From: Natrialba asiatica DSM 12278
Lineage (GTDB): Archaea > Halobacteriota > Halobacteria > Halobacteriales > Natrialbaceae
Reading direction: 5' to 3'
Assembly: GCF_000337555.1 (NCBI RefSeq)
Contig: NZ_AOIO01000017.1
Location: 1 to 64,000 of the forward strand
DNA length: 64,000 bases
Both the position numbers and the translations under genes were made by a program. Under the pieces are notes generated by a model. The model worked only from the letters and a program-made list of their open reading frames with translations. It was not told the origin of the DNA and made no database searches. This document shows, in pieces, positions 43,550 to 53,391 of this stretch. Position 1 is the first letter of the stretch. The number at the start of each line of letters is the position of its first letter.

Positions 43550-44051
43550 GGCCTTGAATCATCTAGCGCTTCTTCGAGCCTGTTGACCCCCGCTTCGCAT
43601 CCCAGCAACGAACTCCGTGCCAGTCGAGAAATTCAGCAATTCAACGCTGCCACTGACGCGAACGATAGTACCTTTCGAGACTTCCGAAGGTACCGAACTT
43701 GGGGCTGTACTCTCGGTGGAATTTCCCTCGATATTGTTGATCATGTCGTCTACGCCGTGAAACCACTCGCCCGCAAAGCTCTGTAACCGCCCTTCGAGTA
43801 ACGGGCAGTAGTAGTAGTGATGTAGTGCTCGAGATTCTTTTGTTCTAGAAGTCGACCCGGTACGGCCTTCGACCGTCCCGCTCACGGAACTGGAACCGAC
43901 GGTAGACGGCTGTACGAGCGATTTCAAACGCGTACTGAGAGATCGGTATTGCTTTGGGTGCGTGGATGAATCAATCGATAGAACGTCGACGCAAGCCGTC
44001 GGGATTCGTGAGTGCTTCGATCGGAGTACCCCACTTATCCGCTTCCAGACT
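43550..44051. other. Intergenic region, no convincing gene
   Basis: About 500 bases. A 122-codon minus-strand frame (43559-43927) exists but is Ser/Thr/Gly-rich without domain features and contains a run of Tyr from a GTA triplet repeat near 43809; it is treated as noncoding. No repeat family or tRNA recognised. Confidence 0.4.
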
Positions 44052-44495
44052 ATGAGGATCGATACGACGGAACTTCGAAAGGGACTGTCCGAAACGGGAC
44101 GGTTCGTACTTTCACACCACGTGCCTGCCGAGTTCTATCGCTGTTATTCGCCCGTCGTCTTCGGTCGCCGAGTTCACGTTTGTGCTCGATGTGCGGGCGT
44201 ATATCCGGGGATCGGGGCGGGGGTACTTGCCACGTTGTTTGGCCCGGAGGTGGCACCTGCCACCGTCGTGTTTCTGGTTGCGCTTTTGCCGGTCCCATCG
44301 CTGATTGATTGGAGCGTAACCACGTTCAGCAGTCGCCACGGGTACAATTCCGTTCGAACGGTGACTGGGTTCTTGCTCGGGTGTGGCTATGGACTGGGCA
44401 TCGCGCACCTGCTGTTCGAGGCGATGGTTGGTCTCCTCGGAATCGGGGTCGGATATGCGATTCTTGCGGGAATACTGCTGTACTACTCGTGGTGA
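44052..44495 (+). CDS. DUF2085-family membrane protein
   Basis: A 147-residue membrane protein. The N-terminal cysteine motif HHVPAEFYRCYSPVVFGRRV followed by HVCARCAGVYPGIGAG is the DUF2085 signature and may bind a metal. Four helices follow (to ILAGILLYYSW). Function unknown. The ATG at 44052 (MRIDTTELRKGL) is used; the frame is open upstream to 43962. Confidence 0.82.
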   Translation: MRIDTTELRKGLSETGRFVLSHHVPAEFYRCYSPVVFGRRVHVCARCAGVYPGIGAGVLATLFGPEVAPATVVFLVALLPVPSLIDWSVTTFSSRHGYNSVRTVTGFLLGCGYGLGIAHLLFEAMVGLLGIGVGYAILAGILLYYSW

Positions 44496-44554
44496 TAGCG
44501 GTATCCAACAAGCAGCTATTTAAGACGAGTGTGTGAAAAACGGGCGAGAGCGGA

Positions 44555-44989
44555 ATGAAGCACTGTAGCAACTGTGGGGAGCAACTCGACGACGGAGCGG
44601 ATGTGTGTCCCCGCTGTGGGGTCGATCAGACGACGCCTCTCGATGGCGGGCCCGATCGGCCTGGTGGCGAAAAGTACTGTGTCGAGTGCGGTGAGCGGAT
44701 ACATGCACAGGCGGAGATTTGTCCGGAGTGTGGCGTTCGACAGCCCTCCTATCGCGGATCCGGTGTCAGTTCGGATCGGCTCGCAGCAAGTATTTTGGCG
44801 CTGCTCCTTGGAACGCTTGGCGCACACAAGTTCTATCAGGGAAACGTCAAGCTTGGCGTCATCTACCTGTGTTTCTTCTGGACGGGAATTCCTGGGCTTC
44901 TTGGCATTGTCGAGGGCATTCTGATGTTGGTCGCCGACGATATCGAATACGAAGAGAAGTACGCCGACGGAAGCCTGCTCGGGATGTAA
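44555..44989 (+). CDS. Double zinc-ribbon / TM2-domain membrane protein
   Basis: A 144-residue protein. Two zinc ribbons (CSNCGEQL...CPRCG and CVECGER...CPECG) occupy residues 1-60, and a TM2 domain with two helices (ILALLLGTLGAHKFYQGNVK, GIPGLLGIVEGILMLVADDI) follows. The GAHKFYxG motif is diagnostic of TM2. Function is not known. Confidence 0.88.
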   Translation: MKHCSNCGEQLDDGADVCPRCGVDQTTPLDGGPDRPGGEKYCVECGERIHAQAEICPECGVRQPSYRGSGVSSDRLAASILALLLGTLGAHKFYQGNVKLGVIYLCFFWTGIPGLLGIVEGILMLVADDIEYEEKYADGSLLGM

Positions 44990-45240
44990 GCTTCGCCTCT
45001 TTCGACTATCCGCGTGGAATCTGGTGAGACAGTCCCAGTAGCAACGGTAGCTCACTACCGATTTCTTTGAAGTCTGTCTGTATCGCCCGAAGAGAATACC
45101 GCGCTACCGCGCTCTACGACTATTTTAACGCGCAGCGTTCCATTGCCGACACACGGTTCGACGATCGACGAAAATTCGATCGAAAAAACACGAGTTATTT
45201 GTCCGGAGGACAGTCGTTGAGATGACTTTCCCAATCAATT

Positions 45241-46581
45241 ATGTCTGGCAAGTACGACCTTATCATCGTCGGAGGCGGTATCAGCGGGGCATCGCTGCTG
45301 TATGCGACCGCGAAGTTCTCCGATATCGACTCTATCGCGCTCATCGAAAAGGAATCGGAGACCGCGGCGATTAACTCGAACCACACGAATAACTCGCAGA
45401 CGCTTCACTTCGGCGACATCGAGACAAATTATACGCTCGAGAAGGCCGAGGAGGTAAAGGAAGGGGCGGAACTCCTTGCGGGGTATCTGGAGAATCACGA
45501 CGCCGACCGCGAGATGCACGACAAGCGAAGCAAGATGGTTCTCGGCGTCGGCGACGAGGAAGTCGCACAGCTCGAGCGGCGTTACGAGGCCGAAGGCTTC
45601 GGCGATCTCTTCCCGAAACTCCAACCGATCGGCCGCGAGGAAATCGCCGAGTACGAGCCCAAAGTCGTCGAGGGCCGCGATCCCTCGAAGGATATGCGCG
45701 CACTGCAGACGCCGGACGGCTACGTCGTCGACTACGGTGCAACGACGAAGTCGTTCGTCGAACAGGCCCGCGAGGAACCCAACGTCGACATCTACAGCGG
45801 CACGAAGGTCACGGACATCACGCCGACGCTCGACGGCTACACTATCGCCACGACCAGCGGCCGCTTCGACTGTGATGCGGCCGCCGTCGCCGCCGGCTCG
45901 CACAGCCTCCAGATCGCGAAAGAACTCGGCTACGGCCAGGACAAGGTATTGCTCCCCGTGGCGGGCAGTTTCTTCCTTGCAGACGATCTGCTCAACGGGA
46001 AGGTGTACACGCTCCAGATGAAGAAACTCCCGTTCGCCGCCGTCCACGGCGACGCGGACGTTCACGATCCGAGCATCACCCGCTTCGGCCCCACTGCGAA
46101 ACTGGTTCCCGCCCTCGAACGCGGCCGTCTTTCGACGGTACGGGACTTCTTCGACGTGTTCGGGTTGAACGTCGCGGCGTTTCTCAGCTACGCCAATATC
46201 CTTTCGGACCGGATCCTTCTCCCCTACGTTCTCCGAAACCTCGTCTACGACCTCCCCGCAGTCGGGCCGCGCGAGTTCCTCCCGCACGTCCAGAAGGTCG
46301 TCCCGAGCGTCGAACTCGAGGACATCGAACGGGCGAAGGGCTACGGCGGTGTCCGACCTCAGATCGTCGATACCAAGCGCAAATCCCTCGATATGGGCGA
46401 AGCAAAAATCGTCGGCGACGACATTCTGTTCAATATCACGCCGTCGCCGGGCGCGTCCACCTGTCTGCAAAACGCACTGCAGGACACGCAGACACTCCTC
46501 GAGTTCCTCGACGACGAGTACGAGTTCGACGAGGAGGCGTTCCGCGCGGAAACGATCGACAACTTCCCCCGTCAAGCATAA
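45241..46581 (+). CDS. FAD-dependent oxidoreductase, Mqo-like
   Basis: A 446-residue flavoprotein. The FAD-binding motif is DLIIVGGGISGASLLYA at residues 6-22, followed by IALIEKESE. The segments NSNHTNNSQTLHFGDIE and GYGGVRPQIVD and the SPGASTCLQNALQ end are like malate:quinone oxidoreductase and related FAD dehydrogenases. If so it oxidises malate (or another 2-hydroxy acid) and passes electrons to the membrane quinone pool; the acid substrate is inferred. It is a single-gene unit with an AT-rich promoter area. Confidence 0.82.
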   Translation: MSGKYDLIIVGGGISGASLLYATAKFSDIDSIALIEKESETAAINSNHTNNSQTLHFGDIETNYTLEKAEEVKEGAELLAGYLENHDADREMHDKRSKMVLGVGDEEVAQLERRYEAEGFGDLFPKLQPIGREEIAEYEPKVVEGRDPSKDMRALQTPDGYVVDYGATTKSFVEQAREEPNVDIYSGTKVTDITPTLDGYTIATTSGRFDCDAAAVAAGSHSLQIAKELGYGQDKVLLPVAGSFFLADDLLNGKVYTLQMKKLPFAAVHGDADVHDPSITRFGPTAKLVPALERGRLSTVRDFFDVFGLNVAAFLSYANILSDRILLPYVLRNLVYDLPAVGPREFLPHVQKVVPSVELEDIERAKGYGGVRPQIVDTKRKSLDMGEAKIVGDDILFNITPSPGASTCLQNALQDTQTLLEFLDDEYEFDEEAFRAETIDNFPRQA

Positions 46582-46707
46582 GACGCCGAGCGGTCTGCAA
46601 ACTGCCACTCTTCTCTACCACCAAGGGCCCGAACCGCGCATTGTGTTTCGGTCGATCCGGTGTCTCTGTTACTTATAGCGTGGCCGTGGTGAACAACAGT
46701 AGCTGCC

Positions 46708-47415
46708 ATGAGTGGAGACACCGAAGACGATCACACTGACTCCAGTCACGACGAACTCGGGGACGAAATCGACACCGATATTTCGACGATGAGCGCTGTC
46801 CTCGGGGACACTTATCGAGGCGAATTGGATCGCGAGACGACCTGGCGGTCGAGACTCGACCAGACGACGACCTGGAGCGTCACCGTGATGGCTGCGATCC
46901 TCACCTGGGCGTTCTCGAGTGGCAACAATCCACACTACATTATTCTGATCGCCGTCCTGGTCGTAACGACGTTTCTGATGATCGAAGCCCGGCGCTACCG
47001 TGACTACGACGTCTACCGATCGCGTGTCCGCCTGATTCAGCAAAATCTCATCGCGGACGCGCTCGATCCCTCGGGTGAACTCGAACACGAAGACTGGCGA
47101 CGAAAACTGAGCAACGACTACCGAACGCCCACGGTGAAAATCACGCTCGTCGAAGCCCTCCGAAACCGACTTCGGCGAATCTACCTCGCGCTGTTACTCA
47201 TCTTGTTACTCGCCTGGGTTTTCCGGATTACCGCATTCGCAACTGGAGACGGCTTTCTGACTGTGGCCAATGTTGGGTCCCTGTCAGGTGTCATCGTGAC
47301 GGGGGTCGTTGGCGTCTTCTATAGTATCGTACTGATCGTTTCACTGTGGCCCCGTGAACGTGAGGCGATGGGCGAGTTCAGAGACGGCGATGTGGGTGAT
47401 TGGAAGGAGACGTAG
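46708..47415 (+). CDS. DUF2270-family membrane protein
   Basis: A 235-residue protein with an acidic N-terminus and four helices: about residues 50-65 (VTVMAAILTWAF), 72-90, 155-175 (IYLALLLILLLAWVF) and 190-215. The ARRYRDYDVYRSRVRLIQQN segment between helices is typical of DUF2270. Function unknown; homologues occur across haloarchaea and bacteria. A TTACTTATAG element lies about 30-40 bases upstream of the ATG. Confidence 0.85.
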   Translation: MSGDTEDDHTDSSHDELGDEIDTDISTMSAVLGDTYRGELDRETTWRSRLDQTTTWSVTVMAAILTWAFSSGNNPHYIILIAVLVVTTFLMIEARRYRDYDVYRSRVRLIQQNLIADALDPSGELEHEDWRRKLSNDYRTPTVKITLVEALRNRLRRIYLALLLILLLAWVFRITAFATGDGFLTVANVGSLSGVIVTGVVGVFYSIVLIVSLWPREREAMGEFRDGDVGDWKET

Positions 47416-47767
47416 TAATCATAGTTTCCGAAGAGCGTTCTTCACTGACAGGCGTCTCTCGCTTGGTGGCACGGGTAGTCTGCTCTTGTGCTCTCCTCAT
47501 GTAATAAACCACATACCACTATACAAAATGAGCGATGAAGTACACTCACAGCTTCGGGATGTCGATTGCTACAAACCAATAGTGTACGAACAAGTCACGA
47601 AGAAATGGTCCTCTCATAGATCCTTATCTTTTAGATGCCCTTCAGTGGAACTGCCGCTCACTACACGTGCGATTGATCGCTTTTATCTGAACAGCGCTGG
47701 ATCGCGAGTCTTATCTTGGAGTCAAAAAATTCTACATGCCTCCACAAAATATTCATATCTTAATTAA
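47416..47767. other. AT-rich intergenic stretch with a doubtful frame
   Basis: About 350 bases of lower GC than the flanks. An open frame from an ATG at 47528 (79 codons, ending at 47767) uses AT-ending codons unlike the neighbours and has no domain; it may be noncoding or foreign. Confidence 0.4.
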
Positions 47768-48988
47768 ATGAACTCATCCATGGAGCGACGAACGGTGCTC
47801 GGGGTGGCGGGCGTGGTCGGAAGTTCGATACTGGGTGGATGCCTCGGTGCGTTTACCGACGGCGGCTCCGGTACCGGGTACCAGTGGCGCTACGACACGG
47901 GTGGTGAACTCGACGCCGTATCGCAGGGCGTGGTATTCGCTCGGGAGCGTTCCGACGGGCAGATCGTCGCACTTGATGCCACGACCGGCGAACGCCAGTG
48001 GGCGTACGGGGAAGTAGGAGGGATGGACGCCTACTCGGAACTCGCCGTCACGGAAACGGGCATCTACTTCGGCTACTGCACCGACGACGACTGCATCGGC
48101 CTGTACGCGCTCGATAGAGATGGCAAAGAGCGGTGGCGTGACGACACGGTGGGTGCCGGGCGAAACAGCCCGTTCGTTGTCGAGGGAATTGTCTACGTCG
48201 CCAGTGACGTCGGCGTCGTTCGAGCATTCGACGCGGAGACTGGCGAGGCCCTGTGGACCGACGGGGTCGACGAATCGGACAATATCACCAGCGGTTCCGG
48301 AATCGTCGACATCGCCGACGCCGTCTACGTTGAGAAAAACGCTGTTCTCGTCGCGCTCGACCGGGACGAGGGGGGTACACGCTGGCGATACGACCCCGGT
48401 GACGGAAACGAGCAGATCATCGATGCGACGGTCTCGAACGGCGTCGCGTATGTCGTGACCGGAGGGTGGGTTGCCGCGGTCGTCGACGGCGACGAGTTGT
48501 GGCGTCAGACCTTCGAGGCGGACGATGTGCAGACGGAGATTACGGGAATCGCATCGGACCGTCTGTTCGTGCTCGCTAACACCGATCGATACGAGTCCTA
48601 TCTGTACGCGTTCGACATCACGACCGGTGAGCGAGACCTAGTGTCGGAATCACTCGAGCATCCGAATGAGGAGTCTGATCCGTTCGTGGACGTCCACGAC
48701 GGGGTGGTGTACGTCGGCACGGACCGACTCCGTGCCCTCGAGGCGGAGACCGGCAGCGAACGGTGGAGTGTGACGGTCGACGGCGGCCCGATCTGGTCGA
48801 TGACCTTCGTCGAAGAGAACGGGGCGGGAGATCACACTGCGTTCGTCCGCGCCGGAAAGAACCGACTCACCAGTGTCGACCTGGGCGGCGAGAGAACGTG
48901 GGAAGGGTCCGTCGACGGAACGATCCGGAACTATCTGGTTGGCGAATCCGTGTTCGTGGCGACGGACGAAGGAATCTACGCACTATAA
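47768..48988 (+). CDS. PQQ-propeller-like Tat lipoprotein
   Basis: A 406-residue exported protein. The N-terminus MERRTVLGVAGVVGSSILGGC is a Tat leader with a lipobox Cys. The mature part is a beta propeller of PQQ-repeat type, with repeats such as VVFARERSDGQIVALDATTG, GIVYVASDVGVVRAFDAETG and VVYVGTDRLRALEAETGSER, each followed by W. No catalytic residues of PQQ dehydrogenases are obvious, so it may be a binding or assembly protein at the cell surface. The ATG at 47780 is an alternative start. Confidence 0.85.
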   Translation: MNSSMERRTVLGVAGVVGSSILGGCLGAFTDGGSGTGYQWRYDTGGELDAVSQGVVFARERSDGQIVALDATTGERQWAYGEVGGMDAYSELAVTETGIYFGYCTDDDCIGLYALDRDGKERWRDDTVGAGRNSPFVVEGIVYVASDVGVVRAFDAETGEALWTDGVDESDNITSGSGIVDIADAVYVEKNAVLVALDRDEGGTRWRYDPGDGNEQIIDATVSNGVAYVVTGGWVAAVVDGDELWRQTFEADDVQTEITGIASDRLFVLANTDRYESYLYAFDITTGERDLVSESLEHPNEESDPFVDVHDGVVYVGTDRLRALEAETGSERWSVTVDGGPIWSMTFVEENGAGDHTAFVRAGKNRLTSVDLGGERTWEGSVDGTIRNYLVGESVFVATDEGIYAL

Positions 48989-49489
48989 CGGTAGGACTCC
49001 TGATCAATCGACGCTATCGATAACTGCGGTACTGCACGCCGGTGATCGGTCGGACCACCGCTGACCTGTTATCAAACTTCAGAGTGGCCTAGTAACACCT
49101 CGTACGCCTGGAGCCGATTCAGTACTCAGACGAAAACCACGCTTGAGGCCACAGCACTCGTACTCTCCGCGAAATCTTGCGTGGGGAGCCGTCGTTTACT
49201 GTCTATCACCGGTCATCGCTGAACTACACCGGCCGATCCGGATACAAATTCTCAAATCGGGCTAATTTCTCTCTAATCTCGTAGCGGTGATAGATCCCGA
49301 AACCGTGACACTTCGGATCTGGCATGGGCCCCACACAGCGTCGCCATCACCGGTTGGCATAATTTCGGCTACTGATGATAGACAGAAATGGCTCCTAATG
49401 CGCAGTCTCACACGGAATTTAAACTATCGAATACGGACCGCCACAACCAGCATAGTCGGCTATAGCTGCTCGCTACGGGGTGCGTTGGA
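48989..49489. other. Intergenic region, no gene seen
   Basis: About 500 bases with no protein-like frame, tRNA or IS end recognised. Base composition is mixed, with several AT-rich patches near 49250 and 49410. Confidence 0.4.
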
Positions 49490-50125
49490 TTATCGAGTCG
49501 CTTCAGCGACGAACTCTTTGACAATTCGCATTTCAGCCCGTTGAAGTAATTTGCTCATCGAGGATTTATTGATGTCAAACGTCTCTGCTAACTCAACGAG
49601 CGTACAGCGCCGAGAAGTCTCATAGTACCCCCGCTCGACTGCTTCGGTAAGGACCTGCCACTGGCGCTCCGTGAGCAACTCGCCCGGATCATGTGTGTGA
49701 GTAACCGATACGATTTCATACGGAATGCCAACTACTGATAATTCGTCTAAGTACTCTGAGAGCCCGTCCTGTGACCCTAGCAGTTCGGCCGAAAACCATC
49801 CGTCCTGAAGGATAACAGGGTACTGTGGAACAGTTCCGGACGTGAGAAGGACGTCGTATGACTCCGTCATCCGACTCGTGAATTGAAGTAACACTATCTG
49901 ATCGTCCTCATGGATGACTTCGTACGAGTTCACTTGCGACGCGTCTTCGAAATGGTGATCGAGTGGTTCTCGACCGGTATGCTGTACTTCGACGATCCCA
50001 AGGAGACCCTCGCCCGCCGGAATGGTCGTTAGTACTTTGAATAGTGCGTCTGGCAACTCGGTTGAGAGAGTTGCCAACCAATCCTCTGCTGCCGCCGCAT
50101 CGAGCTTCAACCGTAGGTGAGGCAT
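49490..50125 (-). CDS. Bacterio-opsin-activator type HTH regulator
   Basis: A 211-residue regulator with the C-terminal HTH_10 domain: LTERQWQVLTEAVERGYYET, then CTLVELAETFDINKSSMSKL. The N-terminal region has the typical sensor strands (YEVIHEDDQIVLLQFTSRM). It is divergent from the SDR dehydrogenase gene with a 91-base gap, so it may regulate that gene. Confidence 0.85.
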   Translation of the reverse strand: MPHLRLKLDAAAAEDWLATLSTELPDALFKVLTTIPAGEGLLGIVEVQHTGREPLDHHFEDASQVNSYEVIHEDDQIVLLQFTSRMTESYDVLLTSGTVPQYPVILQDGWFSAELLGSQDGLSEYLDELSVVGIPYEIVSVTHTHDPGELLTERQWQVLTEAVERGYYETSRRCTLVELAETFDINKSSMSKLLQRAEMRIVKEFVAEATR

Positions 50126-50216
50126 CTTGTACCGGGATTGGTTCCGATCGCACTTAAATACGGAAACCGGTTTCCGGATGAGACTACGATAGGCGCGCGA
50201 CTACTAGAATACACAC

Positions 50217-51017
50217 ATGAAATCGCGAGACGACAGTGAGCGAGAGATAACGAGTTCTCAATTCGATCTCGAAGGAACCACTGCAATCGTAACAGGTGCC
50301 TCGAGTGGAATTGGCGAAGTAGTCGCCGAGCGATTCGCCGCTGCGGGAGCCAACGTCGCGATCTGCTCGCGGGACCAGACGCATGTCGATCCCGTTGCCG
50401 AGCGAATCGAAGAGGTAGGCGGCAAGGCGCTTGCTGTCGAATGTGACGTGACCAACCGCGAAGCAGTGGAGGCCCTTGTCACCGCGACGGTCGACGAATT
50501 CGGCTCGGTGGATACCCTGATAAATAATGCCGGGACGAGGTTCATGACGGATTTCGATGCCATTTCGGCGGATGAGTGGAAGACGGTCGTCGATGTCAAT
50601 CTCCACGGAACGTACCACTGTACGCAGGCAGCCGGCGAGTATCTTAAAGAGGGCGGTGGAACAGTACTTAACATCGGTCTCTCTAGCGCTGCAAGTCAGC
50701 GGGGAACGCCGCATCTGAGCCACTACAGCGCCGCAAAAGCGGCCGTGATCAATCTCACGACGACGCTTGCTTACGAGTGGGCGGGTGACAATGTCCGGGT
50801 TAATTGCATCGCCCCGGGATTCGTCGCAACGCCAGCTGTCGAGTCGGGAATGGGCATCTCTGCGGCTGAAATCGACCGTCACGAGGTCGAACGCCGGATT
50901 GCTCTTCCAAAAGAGATTGCTGATATCGCACAGTTCCTCGCGAGTCCCGCCTCGTCGCACATCGTCGGCGAAACGATCACCGTAGATGGCGTTCCGCGAA
51001 TCGAAGAACCACCCTGA
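50217..51017 (+). CDS. Short-chain dehydrogenase/reductase
   Basis: A 266-residue classical SDR. The cofactor motif is IVTGASSGIGEVVAERFAAA (TGxxxGIG) near residue 23, NNAG is at about 102, the catalytic Ser is in LNIGLSSAASQRG and the YxxxK is SHYSAAKAAVINL. The C-terminal VNCIAPGFVATP and GETITVDGVPR are also standard. The substrate is unknown, and the divergent bat-type regulator may control it. Confidence 0.9.
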   Translation: MKSRDDSEREITSSQFDLEGTTAIVTGASSGIGEVVAERFAAAGANVAICSRDQTHVDPVAERIEEVGGKALAVECDVTNREAVEALVTATVDEFGSVDTLINNAGTRFMTDFDAISADEWKTVVDVNLHGTYHCTQAAGEYLKEGGGTVLNIGLSSAASQRGTPHLSHYSAAKAAVINLTTTLAYEWAGDNVRVNCIAPGFVATPAVESGMGISAAEIDRHEVERRIALPKEIADIAQFLASPASSHIVGETITVDGVPRIEEPP

Positions 51018-51698
51018 TTGGTCACGAGTGAAACCGACTGCTCAGATGCCGCAGTGATACTAGTTGATGGAAGAAACGGTGACGCGTCGTTCGATGATGA
51101 TCAACGGTGTCTCGAACGCGTGGATCGCTGCAAATCAGCGGCTCTTGGTGACTACTACGCGTCGTATCGCTCCCGAATTATCACTGATCGAGGAACAGAC
51201 CGACAAGATGCGAGCGTTGCGCGCGGGTAACTGAAACGATTGGTGACTGAAGACCGGCCAATAGCGGACCCGAGAATGGGCGTGACCGTATCAGGGGTTG
51301 TTAGACACCGTTCTCATGCTGACTGGCAGGTCGGTTGCTGCGGTGGCTGAACCGAGTAACGGATCTTTCTCCGTTGCTCGAAGCGACCCCGCCTCGCTCT
51401 CCTGCAAAGACGAACGCGAGGGGTAGTTCGTTCCACAGACACCACTGCAATCATATCATATATCAAACTATGTTCCAAATTACACAGATCGAGTTCAATA
51501 GCCGTCTACCAGTTACTAATTCAACACCCACGAGAGTACACGACAAGCAGTTCGTCGGCAAGTGAGTTCCAGACAACTGAGACGAGTTCAGATCTCCCTC
51601 GCTACGGGAACCGCTGAAAGTCAGTGCACCTAACCGCACGATGGCTGTGCGATCGGTTTATAGACGGTTTCGGTTGTTACGATAGCCCGAAACGGCGC
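51018..51698. other. Intergenic region, no gene seen
   Basis: About 680 bases between the SDR gene and rdfA. The few open frames are short and compositionally poor. No repeats, tRNA or recognizable IS fragments were found. Confidence 0.4.
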
Positions 51699-52325
51699 TC
51701 ACTCACAATCACAGCCGCCCTGATCGAGCAGGTCTCTGATGGTATACTGCTGTTTGCAGTCCTCGCAGGTTACCGTCACGTTGACGAGGACGTTGAACTC
51801 GCCGATGTCGAGTACGTCGCCTCGTTCGAGCTGTGCAACCGTGTCTTCTGTCACCGCGGCAGTCCGGTTTCGGAGGGCTCCGAGTTTATCCCGGCTCCGT
51901 TCGAGTCGCTCCTCGTCACTCGGTGATTCGAGTGTCGTTTCGAGACAATCCGTCAGGTGATTATAGACCGTCTGGTGGGAGACGAAATTACTCTCTACCT
52001 CCTCGACCGGGATGGAATCTCGCTCGAGTTCTTTTCTCGTCTGCACACGGGTCCCGCTACTGACGTCGTCACCGGTCAGGAGTCGATAAGTGTTTTCGAC
52101 CTCACCGTCCTTGTACTGGAGCCCCGCTTCGTCGAGGGCCGCTTCGAGCACGCGCTGATTGACGTGCGTTGCGAGATCGCGCGTGCTGTATCGTTCGTCC
52201 GTTCTATCGGTCCAGTAGCTGACGAGTTCATCGTCGAGTCCGTTCAGGTCGTACTGGGCCGTGATACGACCAACTTTGCAGCCACACGATGAACTCGCCG
52301 CTGTATCGAGAGTGCGCTCGGTCAC
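51699..52325 (-). CDS. rdfA: Rod-determining factor RdfA-like protein
   Basis: A 208-residue protein of the haloarchaeal RdfA family, named for a factor needed for rod shape in Haloferax volcanii. The N-terminal CGCKVGRITAQYDLNGLDDE motif, RYSTRDLATHVNQRVLEAAL near residues 45-65, and the C-terminal zinc-type CEDCKQQYTIRDLLDQGGCD are characteristic. No DNA-binding or catalytic site is evident. It is isolated between two long gaps, without other cell-shape genes. Confidence 0.82.
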   Translation of the reverse strand: MTERTLDTAASSSCGCKVGRITAQYDLNGLDDELVSYWTDRTDERYSTRDLATHVNQRVLEAALDEAGLQYKDGEVENTYRLLTGDDVSSGTRVQTRKELERDSIPVEEVESNFVSHQTVYNHLTDCLETTLESPSDEERLERSRDKLGALRNRTAAVTEDTVAQLERGDVLDIGEFNVLVNVTVTCEDCKQQYTIRDLLDQGGCDCE

Positions 52326-53391
52326 TACTAGTGCGTAGTCGAGTCGGTCTAAAAAGCGTTCCGACCGTAGTATTTACACCAATACGGGCGTAATCGTCCC
52401 TGTTCACGGGGTGTGGTCGCTGCGTAATTCTCCGGTGGTTTTGCACGAAAGACATCGGCAGCGAACATAGATACTAGCTGGTGGACAATTCTACCCATAC
52501 ATAAGAATAATTATGTGATGTTTGAGCCATGGCCAGCAGGCCGGGGTTTACATTCGTAGGATTGTAAATCTCGAACGGAACTCAAACGCAGTCGGCGGAT
52601 TATGAGCGTAGCGATTGTCGATCTCGAGCGGTAGCGGCGTTCAGTCGTGTTGCGACGTCGTGGTGATGAGTTGACTGGTAGGCAATGGCTCTTTCTCTTC
52701 TTCTTGCCTCTGTCATCTCTGTCCAGAGCCCGCGTCTCTTCGTGTCCCGACTCCAGTAACACCTGAAACGGTTTCCATACCGATCGGACACCCCTCGCGC
52801 GATCGGGTATGCAGTGACCTTCAGTGGCTACTGTCCCGTGCGACGAGTGCAACTGCAGCAAACACCAGACCCCAGTCGATTCGAGTGTCGTTTGCAGTCC
52901 TCAAAGAAATCGCTCTCATATCTGACTTCGTCGGCCGGTATTCTCGGTAGTGCGCGTACGCAGGTGTCTCTCAGCGCGGGGAGCGTTTATTCTAGCGACG
53001 AAACCACGTGACACCTCGCAACCGCGGACGAGTTCTATTTCATAGTCTCAAACCGACTATTCGTTTTCCGGACCGAGGTTCCGTGTATCACGTCTTGAAC
53101 GGCGAATTAGTGCCCACGTGTGTATCGGTGACGAAGTGCACTTGCCCGTCGGTGGGGCAAACGTCCGCAACGGTTACCCCTCGGCTTGCGAGGCCATCGG
53201 GGCCGTCACCGAGCGTATCGGCTGAACGATGGACAATTTCAAAGACACGTAGCTAGCTCAGAGCCTTTCGGCCGGCATCACCGCGCAGGACGACTGAACC
53301 GTCCGGTTGGGCGAAACTGCTGACCAGGATTTCCGTTCGCGGCCGTTTGATAATCGCAAATACTTAACCATCCCATTGCGTAGACGCGGGT
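52326..53391. other. Long intergenic region, no convincing gene
   Basis: About 1,070 bases between rdfA and the IclR gene. Frames such as the minus-strand one at 52511-52861 are Arg/Ser-rich without domains. A short AT-rich palindromic CATAAGAATAATTATG lies near 52499. Small decayed coding fragments are possible but cannot be shown. The promoter of the IclR gene (TACTTAACC near 53361) is at the right end. Confidence 0.4.

Noticed and set aside
43559-43927. 122-codon minus-strand frame
   Set aside because: Low-complexity Ser/Thr/Gly content with a triplet-repeat Tyr run and no domain; treated as noncoding.
45235-46608. Minus-strand open frame of 457 codons opposite the Mqo-like gene
   Set aside because: Antisense shadow; the plus-strand frame has a clear FAD-binding motif.
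52511-52861. 116-codon minus-strand frame in the long gap before the IclR gene
   Set aside because: Arg/Ser-rich translation without hydrophobic core or motif.
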